A stretch of DNA of 12,228 bases from CAZBQG01 sp964493945 (GTDB taxonomy: Bacteria > Pseudomonadota > Alphaproteobacteria > Rhodospirillales > UBA2165), in assembly GCA_964493945.1 (NCBI GenBank), contig CAZBQG010000132.1, positions 1 to 12,228 of the forward strand. Reading direction: 5' to 3'. Numbering within the stretch: the first letter of the stretch is position 1; every line of letters starts with the position of its first letter. Below the pieces are notes generated by a model. That model did no database searches. It was given only the letters and a program-made list of their open reading frames with translations, and was not told the origin of the DNA. Of the stretch, positions 6,805-12,228 are shown piece by piece. The translations under genes were made by a program, and so were the position numbers.

Positions 6805-7908
6805 TCAGGTCTGTCCGTCCCAGACGGAGCCGGGAATATAAATCTTCCCATCCATGATGCGCCTTGCGGTGCGCACGAAGCCAACCCGTTCAATTTCAGG
6901 CGTTGCCCCCGGGCTGTCGCATTCGATGATGGTTTCCAGCTTGCCGGCGGGATGCTCGATCCTGATGGACTGGCTGGACGAGTCCTCCACCAGCCCGACG
7001 CCATCGGTGACCGTGCCACTAATGATGCTGGCCGCCGCCAGGCACATGCCGCCCACCAGGGGGAATGTGGCGTGGCATTCATTGGGCACGAAATAGCGGG
7101 CGTTGATGTTTCCGCCCGAACGGGGCTCTGAAATAATGCAGAATTTAGGCACCACCCGGCCCGTCGGATCGCCCATGCCCATGCGTTCCGATGCCTCCAT
7201 GCGGATCGCTTCCAGGCGGGCCAGGAAATCCTTATCCCCATCCAGCTCGGCCTTTGATTCATAGCCCGTCTTGCCCATATCCCCGGCCCGGACGATGATC
7301 ATGGGCACGGCCACATCGACGCAGGAAATCTCGATCCCATCCACCATGTCCACCGGTGCGCCCGTCGGCAGCAATTTATCCGTGATCGATCCCACCATGC
7401 GGCTGAAATAAAGCATGATGGGCGCCGCCGTGCCCGGCACCCCGTCAATGGCCGCATCGCCATCATATTTGACGCTTCCGCCCGGCGTCTGAAAGGTGGA
7501 TTGGATAATGGCGCCCGTATTCACATTATGAATGCGGACGACCGTCTCGCCTTCGGTGGCGGTCACCATGCCCTCTTCCACGGCGAAAGGACCGACGCCC
7601 GACGTCATATTGCCGCAATTGGGCGAAAAATCGACGAAGCCACGGTCCAGGAGAACCTGACCGAACAAATAATCCACATCGGCGTCTTCGCGCTGAGAAG
7701 GCCCGACCATGGCCACCTTGCTGGTCAGCCATTGGGCGCCGCCGATACCGTCGATCTGGCGCTCGTCCGGCGATCCGATGACGGCCAGCAGGATTTTGCT
7801 CAGCAGGTCCCTGTCTTCGGGCAGGTCGGCAAGCCGAAGATAAGGCCCCCGGGAGGTGCCGCCGCGTATGATGGTGCAGGGAATGGATGTCTGCACGGTA
7901 TTCCTCAT
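6805..7908 (-). CDS. PrpF-fold isomerase, 4-oxalomesaconate tautomerase-like
   Basis: This 367-residue protein is a member of the PrpF family (diaminopimelate-epimerase fold), whose characterised members move double bonds in unsaturated di- and tricarboxylic acids. Examples are 2-methylaconitate isomerase PrpF and 4-oxalomesaconate tautomerase GalD. The N-terminal IPCTIIRGGTSRGPYL (9-24), QIDGIGG (51-57), LTSKVAMV (61-68) and PNCGNM (96-101) are signature segments. Lys64 and Cys98 are the likely catalytic pair, with the same 34-residue spacing I recall for PrpF. The second half carries ECHATFPLVGGMCLAAA (277-293). The called ATG at 7908 has no good ribosome binding site. A GTG at 7894-7896 (codon 5) is preceded by GAGGAA at good spacing, so the real protein may start at residue 5. 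The stop codon directly abuts that of the hydrolase at 6804. A role in the same pathway is inferred. Confidence 0.87.
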   Translation of the reverse strand: MRNTVQTSIPCTIIRGGTSRGPYLRLADLPEDRDLLSKILLAVIGSPDERQIDGIGGAQWLTSKVAMVGPSQREDADVDYLFGQVLLDRGFVDFSPNCGNMTSGVGPFAVEEGMVTATEGETVVRIHNVNTGAIIQSTFQTPGGSVKYDGDAAIDGVPGTAAPIMLYFSRMVGSITDKLLPTGAPVDMVDGIEISCVDVAVPMIIVRAGDMGKTGYESKAELDGDKDFLARLEAIRMEASERMGMGDPTGRVVPKFCIISEPRSGGNINARYFVPNECHATFPLVGGMCLAAASIISGTVTDGVGLVEDSSSQSIRIEHPAGKLETIIECDSPGATPEIERVGFVRTARRIMDGKIYIPGSVWDGQT

Positions 7909-8005
7909 GGAACAATTAAATCAGCCCCATCATCCGGCACCAGCAAACCAATTGTAAAGGGAGGAAGATCATTTATGCTGGCTCACTCAATAGTGAGAGC
8001 GGAAA
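7909..8005. promoter_or_regulatory. Divergent spacer with strong ribosome binding site and hairpin upstream of the ligase
   Basis: This 97-bp spacer separates the leftward PrpF-like gene from the rightward ligase. It holds a very good Shine-Dalgarno sequence AGGGAGG (7958-7964), 10 nt before an ATG at 7975 that does not start the ligase but a 19-codon leader. A perfect 6-bp stem with a 4-nt loop, CTCACT-CAAT-AGTGAG (7982-7997), lies just ahead of the ligase start. The ligase ATG at 8006 itself has only a weak site (GAGAGCGGAAA), partly inside the 3' arm of that stem. Both promoters should lie in about 7909-7957; no convincing hexamers are seen. Confidence 0.45.
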
Positions 8006-8034
8006 ATGAATGCAAATTTGATCTACGGAGATGA
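7975..8034 (+). CDS. Putative 19-residue leader peptide overlapping the ligase start
   Basis: This short ORF encodes MLAHSIVRAENECKFDLRR and ends with TGA at 8032-8034, 27 bp inside the ligase gene in a different frame. It is called because the best ribosome binding site of the region (AGGGAGG at 7958-7964) fits its ATG and not the ligase's, and the ligase frame has stops at 7991-7996, which rules out an earlier ligase start. Ribosomes translating it would open the hairpin at 7982-7997 and could reach the ligase ATG at 8006, giving translational coupling. It has no run of one amino acid that would suggest classic attenuation. The alternative is that the peptide is incidental and the upstream site loads ribosomes loosely. 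Confidence 0.4.
   Translation: MLAHSIVRAENECKFDLRR
7982..7997 (+). promoter_or_regulatory. Small RNA hairpin before the ligase start codon
   Basis: CTCACT (7982-7987) and AGTGAG (7992-7997) are perfect complements around a CAAT loop. The stem lies within the leader ORF and ends 8 nt before the ligase ATG, so it could mask the ligase initiation region unless a ribosome on the leader unwinds it. No T-run follows, so it is not a terminator. A 6-bp stem can arise by chance; its position is the main argument. Confidence 0.35.
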
Positions 8035-9628
8035 ATGGAAGACGTGGGAGGATCCGGTACTGCCGGATGATTTCAACCCGACCACGCTGGTCCTCGACAA
8101 ACATATGGGAGGGCCGGCCCAGGACAAGACCGGCCTGATGGTAGATGAGCAGGGCTATACATATGGTGCGCTTCTGGCGGCGGTCTGCCGGGCGGCCCAT
8201 GGGTTGGTTGATCTGGGATTACGCCCAGGAGAGCGGGTTCTTCTGTTCGGCACCAGCAGCTTCGAATATGTGGCGGCCTGGCTGGGTGCCATCCGGGCAG
8301 GGATCGTCCCGGTCGTCGTGTCCGATCTCTATAAGGCGCCCAACCTGCTTTACTTCATCCAGGATACGGCGGCCCAGGCGCTGTATATCGATGAAGAGCA
8401 ATTGGAAAAGTTGGCCGAAATCGAGCCGGAGCTTCCGGCCAGCCTGACCAGCTTGATCATCAGGGGAGAGCGCCAAGAGATAAAAGGCACCGATCTCAGC
8501 GTCACCAACACTCAATCCTTGAGCGCCGGAAACCCAGAAAACTTCGAGCCCGTTCTCCTCCACCGCAACGACGTCACTTACATGTTTTATTCCGGCGGCA
8601 CGACGGGGGCGGCCAAGGGGATCACCCATCTGGCCCATGATTTCGCCATCGTTCCCGAACGCCACGGCGCCTTTTGGCAATATACGGATGAGGATATCGT
8701 TCATGCCACCTCCAAGGCCTATTTCACCCATGGTTTGTGGCCGGGCATTCTGATTCCATTATATTGGGGCGCCCGAAGCGTCATCAGCCGCTTGCCGCCG
8801 ACGCCGGAGAACGTGTTCCCCATCGTCGCTCGGGAAAAGGTAACCAAACTGATCACCGTGCCGACGGTAATCAAGAATATGACGACGCTCGCCGAAGACA
8901 GCGCCGAGGCGCCGGATATGAGCTCCGTATCCCTGGTCATCAGCGCGTCCGAAAAAATGCCTCCCGAAGTGTTCGAACGATTCGATAAATTGTTTGGCAT
9001 CGAGATACTGGATTCCATCGGCAGTTCGGAAGTGACCTATGAATGGATCGCCAACCGGCCCAAGGAATTCAAGCGGGGCAGCCTGGGCAAACCGGTCTTC
9101 GGGGTCGGCGTCAAGCTGATGGATGACGATGGCGTAGAAATCACCGAGCCCAATGTAAGCGGTGAATGCTGGGTAAAAAGCCAGACGGCTTGCTTTTTCT
9201 ATTGGCGCAAATACGAAAAATCCCGCGGTACCTTCATCGGCCCCTGGACCCGCACGGGCGATACGCTTTTGTTCGACGAGGACGGGTTTTTCTGGTTCGC
9301 CGGGCGCAGCGATGACATCTTCAAGGTCAAGGGGCTTTGGGTATCTCCCATCGAAGTGGAAGCGGCCATCACCGAACATGTGGGCGTACTGGAAGCGGCA
9401 GTCATTCCGGCCGATGACAGGGACGGGCTGACCATCTGCAAGGCCTTTGTCGTTCTGCGCCAAAGCGCCGACGGCAGCGAGGAGCTGGCGGGAGAGCTTA
9501 AGGAAAATGTCCGCCGCATCGGGGGCTACAAGGTGCCGGGCGAGATTGTCTTCGTCGATGATCTGCCCAGAACCACCCTGATGAAAATCGACCGGCGGAC
9601 GCTACGGGCCATGGAGAGCGAAAAATGA
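8006..9628 (+). CDS. Acyl-/aryl-CoA ligase of the benzoate-CoA ligase family (ANL superfamily)
   Basis: This 540-residue adenylate-forming enzyme should activate a carboxylic acid with ATP and CoA to its CoA thioester, in the cytoplasm. Core motifs in order: the phosphate loop YSGGTTGAAKG (195-205), the acid-binding region DSIGSSEV (336-343), RTGD (416-419), the hinge AGRSDDIFKVKGLWVSPIEVE (432-452) and the C-terminal lysine motif PRTTLMKIDRR (521-531), with Lys527 expected to catalyse adenylation. The hinge KVKGLWVSPIEVE is characteristic of the benzoate/4-hydroxybenzoate-CoA ligase branch. Two positions differ from consensus: the phosphate loop has Ala where Pro is usual, and the residue before Lys527 is Met where Gly is usual. 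Start ATG 8006 is the first possible one after in-frame stops at 7991-7996. The TGA overlaps the start of the acyl-CoA dehydrogenase gene, so the two are a translationally coupled pair. The substrate is unknown. Confidence 0.9.
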   Translation: MNANLIYGDEWKTWEDPVLPDDFNPTTLVLDKHMGGPAQDKTGLMVDEQGYTYGALLAAVCRAAHGLVDLGLRPGERVLLFGTSSFEYVAAWLGAIRAGIVPVVVSDLYKAPNLLYFIQDTAAQALYIDEEQLEKLAEIEPELPASLTSLIIRGERQEIKGTDLSVTNTQSLSAGNPENFEPVLLHRNDVTYMFYSGGTTGAAKGITHLAHDFAIVPERHGAFWQYTDEDIVHATSKAYFTHGLWPGILIPLYWGARSVISRLPPTPENVFPIVAREKVTKLITVPTVIKNMTTLAEDSAEAPDMSSVSLVISASEKMPPEVFERFDKLFGIEILDSIGSSEVTYEWIANRPKEFKRGSLGKPVFGVGVKLMDDDGVEITEPNVSGECWVKSQTACFFYWRKYEKSRGTFIGPWTRTGDTLLFDEDGFFWFAGRSDDIFKVKGLWVSPIEVEAAITEHVGVLEAAVIPADDRDGLTICKAFVVLRQSADGSEELAGELKENVRRIGGYKVPGEIVFVDDLPRTTLMKIDRRTLRAMESEK

Positions 9629-10761
9629 TCTTGAACGAAGCCCAGGAGATGATCCGGGACACCGCCCGCCGCTTTGCCGAGACGGAGCTGAAACCGACGG
9701 CCGCCGAAAGGGACCGCACCGGCGACTTTCCCACCGAAACCCTCCGCCAGATGGGTACCCTGGGCCTGATGGGCGTGGGAGTGTCGGAAGAGTGGGGCGG
9801 GGGCGGGGCCGATTATATGTCTTTGGGGCTGGCCGTCGAAGAAGTCGCCACCGGCGACGGGGCCATGGCGACCATCATGTCCACCCATAATTCGCTCGGT
9901 TGTTTGCCCATCTACCGCCATGGAACGGACGAGCAAAAAGAGCGGTTCCTGAAATCCCTGGCCCGGGGTGAAATGGTTGGTGGCTTCTCCATCACCGAAT
10001 CCCAATCCGGGTCCAACGCCGCCGATATCCGGTGCCGGGCCACACCCGATGGTGATGATTACATCATCGACGGGACCAAGCATCTGGTGACGTCGGGAAG
10101 CGGCGCCGATGTGATCAATCTTTTCGCCTCTACCGATCCCGCCGCCGGCCCCGGCGCCATTTGCTGCTTCATCGTGCCCATGGATTTGCCCGGCGTGGAA
10201 ATTCTGCGGGTGGACGAGAAAATGGGCATCAGGGCTTCGGGCACCGCTTCCATCAGTTATAGCCAGGTCAGGGTGCCAAAGGATTTGATGCTTGGAGAAC
10301 CGGGCGAGGGATACCGCATTGCCCTTGAGGCATTGGGTATTTCACGGCTGGGGATCGCGGCGCAGGCCGTCGGCCTGGCCCAAGCCGCGCTCAACGAATC
10401 CCTCGCCTATGCCAAGGAGCGGGAATCCTTTGGGAAACCCATTATCCATCATCAGGCGGTGGGTTTCCGCCTGGCCGACATGGCCACCCAAACCGAAGCC
10501 GCCCGCCAGCTGACCTATCAGGCCCTGGCCCTGCTGGACGCAGGACTGCCTTTCCAAAAGGAAAGCTCCATGGCCAAGCTATTTGCCGGCGAAATGGCGG
10601 AAAGGGTCTGCTCGGACGCGGTTCAAATCTTTGGCGGCTACGGCTATCTCAATGATTATCCGGTGGAGCGCATCTACCGGGATGCGCGCATCTGCCAGAT
10701 TTACGAAGGCACCGGCGACATCCAGCGCATGGTCATCAGCCGCATGCTGGAGAAGGGGTGA
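9625..10761 (+). CDS. Acyl-CoA dehydrogenase (FAD-dependent)
   Basis: This is a 378-residue acyl-CoA dehydrogenase of normal length for the short/medium-chain group. It should introduce an alpha,beta double bond into an acyl-CoA and pass electrons to electron-transfer flavoprotein. Visible signatures are the flavin and substrate loop GGFSITESQSGSNAADI (119-135), the FAD-contact helix YAKERESFGKPIIHHQ (262-277) and the C-terminal QIFGGYGYLNDYPVERIYRD (334-353) followed by QIYEGTGDIQR (358-368). Glu361 is in the position of the catalytic base of short-chain, butyryl- and glutaryl-type enzymes. The start overlaps the ligase stop (ATGA at 9625-9628), with GGAGAG just upstream, so the product of the ligase is its likely substrate or precursor. 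No decarboxylase-specific residues can be judged by eye. The exact acyl group is unknown. Confidence 0.95.
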   Translation: MILNEAQEMIRDTARRFAETELKPTAAERDRTGDFPTETLRQMGTLGLMGVGVSEEWGGGGADYMSLGLAVEEVATGDGAMATIMSTHNSLGCLPIYRHGTDEQKERFLKSLARGEMVGGFSITESQSGSNAADIRCRATPDGDDYIIDGTKHLVTSGSGADVINLFASTDPAAGPGAICCFIVPMDLPGVEILRVDEKMGIRASGTASISYSQVRVPKDLMLGEPGEGYRIALEALGISRLGIAAQAVGLAQAALNESLAYAKERESFGKPIIHHQAVGFRLADMATQTEAARQLTYQALALLDAGLPFQKESSMAKLFAGEMAERVCSDAVQIFGGYGYLNDYPVERIYRDARICQIYEGTGDIQRMVISRMLEKG

Positions 10762-10851
10762 GACGAAGGTTGAAAGGCGGCCGGAGATCGGCAAGCATAC
10801 CGCTATCGGATCTCATCTGGGGGAGACAGTCTGAGCCAAGGAGGAATCCGA
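10762..10851 (+). promoter_or_regulatory. Spacer before the radical SAM gene with strong ribosome binding site
   Basis: This 90-bp spacer ends in AAGGAGG (10840-10846), ideally placed before ATG 10852. A possible -35 box TTGAAA lies at 10770-10775, but no good -10 is found at standard spacing. GAGATC and GATCTC (near 10784 and 10810) form a 6-bp inverted repeat with a long loop and no T-run, so no terminator is called. The gene could be read from the ligase transcript or its own weak promoter. Confidence 0.4.
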
Positions 10852-12177
10852 ATGTCCCAGGTCATGACTAGTGAAGCCGCGAAGAAATTACCAAAAACCG
10901 CTGAACTCGGGGCTTATTTTGGGAAGTACCCGGACGTGCACCGGGAAGTCATCGTCAAAGAGGACATCCTGAACAACGGATTCGAGTGTTCGGAGGCCGC
11001 TCTTGAGAGGGCAGCCTCGGCCCAGACCAAGATGTACCACCTGTTCTCCTAGGACCGGATCACCGTGGCCGACATGAAGAAGCGCGAGAGCGTCCGCGTT
11101 CCCGAGGAGATATGCATCCACGGCGGGTAGTACGGCCTCAGGCCGCTGATCGTGCATTCCAGACTGAACGACGACACGCCCTACAGCGTCGACGTAATCG
11201 AGGAGGAGCTGGCCTTTCTCGCCGATGGCGAAATCATTGGTGATGTGGAATATGCCCCGCGTCCGGCCTATTACGATTCGTGTTTCGAGGACGGAACCCA
11301 GTACGCCGAGATCGTGCCCCTGACCTTTTTCGGCTCTTTCGCTTTCCTGACCTGCCTCAGGAACTGCCAGTACTGGGGCGACAAGGAAGAGTGCAAGTTC
11401 TGCGACCTCAACTCCAACGTCCACCAGCAGAAGGAAGCAGGCCGCCCGTACACCGTTCACAAAAAGATCGAGCCGATCCTGGAAGTGCTCAGGAATATCT
11501 TCCTCGAGCGGCCTGAAAACGAGCCGCGCACGCACACGCTCATCATCTCAGGCGGCACCATCATCCGGGAGGTGCAGAAGGCCGGAGACATCGATTTCTA
11601 TCTGCACTATATCGAGCCGATCAAGGAGCTGCTCGGCAACCGCTGGTGCATGCAACTTCAGACTGCGGCCAAGGAGCGGCCCGAACTCGAACATCTCAAG
11701 GCGGCGGGCGTCAATTCACATCAGGCGAACATCGAAGTCTGGGATTCCCGCCTCTGGAAAATCCTGTGCCCGGGCAAGGAATCCTTCATGGGCCGGGACG
11801 AGTGGATAAGGAGGGTGCTTGATTCGGTCAATGTGTTTGGGGAAGGCTACGTCTATCCCAATTTCGTGGCCGGCGTCGAGATGGCCAGGCCCTGGGGCTT
11901 CGAAAGCATCGACGAGGCGGTAAAATCCACTGCGGGTGGCTTCGATTTCCTGATGGCCCATGGCGTGTTGCCGCGCATGAATTACTGGACCGTGGAGCCG
12001 CTATCACCGCTCGGCGGGCAGGAGCCGCCGCCGCTTGACCACTACATCAAAAGGAGCATCGCCTGGTACGAGTTGTTCTGTAAGCACCGGCTGCCATTCG
12101 CCAACGGGCTCGGCCCCATGGGTCCGGGCAAATCCGTCAATGCAAATTCGGCCTTTCAGGACATGGGTGAAGGCTAG
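10852..12177 (+). pseudogene. Radical SAM-like protein gene with two in-frame TAG codons (amber readthrough/pyrrolysine candidate or recent pseudogene)
   Basis: One reading frame of 441 sense-or-TAG codons runs from ATG 10852 (AAGGAGG just upstream) to a TAG at 12175-12177. It is broken only by TAG at 11050-11052 (codon 67) and 11128-11130 (codon 93). The 25 codons between have G or C in the third position in 23 cases, so the segment looks coding. Before the first TAG the protein reads as an intact N-terminus (KTAELGAYFGKYPD..., MYHLFS). After the second it continues to a cluster-binding region CLRNCQYWGDKEECKFC with Cys168, 172, 181 and 184, then IISGGTI (231-237), which resembles the SAM-contacting GGE motif. 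GTG 11152, the first start after the TAGs, has no ribosome binding site. I class it under pseudogene because standard translation would stop at codon 67 and give a 66-residue peptide; a readthrough product is equally possible. The exact radical SAM subfamily is not recognised. It lies downstream of and co-oriented with the acyl-CoA dehydrogenase but need not belong to the pathway. Confidence 0.75.
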
Positions 12178-12228
12178 GTCACCGACTCATTAAATTTAAG
12201 CCATATTCGCAGTGACGCGAGTTTGACG
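12178..12228 (+). other. Window edge downstream of the radical SAM gene
   Basis: These 51 bp follow the terminal TAG. The frame stays open to the window end, but the composition drops to AT-rich (TTAAATTTAAG), which looks non-coding. This supports 12175-12177 being the true end of the gene. No terminator hairpin is visible before the window ends. Confidence 0.4.

Noticed and set aside
11050..11130. Selenocysteine as the reading of the internal stops
   Set aside because: Selenocysteine uses TGA; both internal codons are TAG.
10888..11535. Minus-strand frame of 215 codons opposite the radical SAM gene, uninterrupted across both TAGs
   Set aside because: Considered because it would make the TAG-broken frame the shadow. 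Rejected because the plus frame has the ribosome binding site, GC-rich third positions and the CxxC cluster region; the minus frame is Val/Leu-rich and ends without a recognisable domain.
11152..12177. Independent 341-residue gene starting at GTG 11152
   Set aside because: No ribosome binding site precedes it, and the upstream sequence in the same frame continues as coding back to ATG 10852.
1..12228. CRISPR array, tRNA or rRNA gene, insertion sequence or attachment site
   Set aside because: No regularly spaced repeats, tRNA-like cloverleaf, transposase motif or flanking repeats were seen by eye on either strand.

Overview
The window is about 12.2 kb of dense bacterial DNA with moderately high GC and strongly GC-biased third codon positions. 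Gene content (a carbon monoxide dehydrogenase-type molybdenum hydroxylase, a benzoate-CoA-ligase-like enzyme, an acyl-CoA dehydrogenase, a PrpF-fold isomerase and a PilZ protein) fits a metabolically versatile proteobacterium. I lean towards an alphaproteobacterium of Rhodospirillales type, but that is inference from style and gene set; there is no rRNA or other marker gene here.

Layout. 53-433 (-) is a small gamma-glutamylcyclotransferase/AIG2-like gene. 434-841 has no confident gene. 842-5759 (-) is a five-gene operon read from right to left: molybdopterin large subunit, FAD subunit and [2Fe-2S] subunit of a hydroxylase, then an enol-lactonase-like alpha/beta hydrolase and a PilZ-domain protein. 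Spacing is tight (ATGA overlap, 13-bp overlap, 15-bp and 12-bp gaps). A 136-bp divergent spacer separates it from a second alpha/beta hydrolase at 5896-6804 (+), which meets a PrpF/4-oxalomesaconate-tautomerase-like gene (6805-7908, -) stop codon to stop codon. From a 97-bp divergent spacer, a CoA ligase (8006-9628, +) and an acyl-CoA dehydrogenase (9625-10761, +) run rightward with overlapping stop and start. A short leader ORF with a strong ribosome binding site and a small hairpin precede the ligase.

The genes from 842 to 10761 look like one catabolic locus for a carboxylic acid, probably aromatic, heteroaromatic or otherwise unsaturated. The expected chemistry is CoA activation, Mo-dependent hydroxylation with water as oxygen source, flavin dehydrogenation, double-bond isomerisation, and hydrolysis of a lactone, enol or thioester. 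The substrate cannot be read from the sequence, and I do not recognise the exact combination as a named pathway.

The last gene (10852-12177, +) is the most unusual. It encodes a radical SAM-like protein of 441 codons with a strong ribosome binding site and no frameshift, but it is interrupted by two in-frame TAG codons, at codons 67 and 93. The segment between them still has coding-type composition. It is either a very recent pseudogene or a gene whose amber codons are read through (suppression, or pyrrolysine). The ten other confident genes end in TAA (4) or TGA (6), none in TAG, while this gene's own final stop is also TAG.
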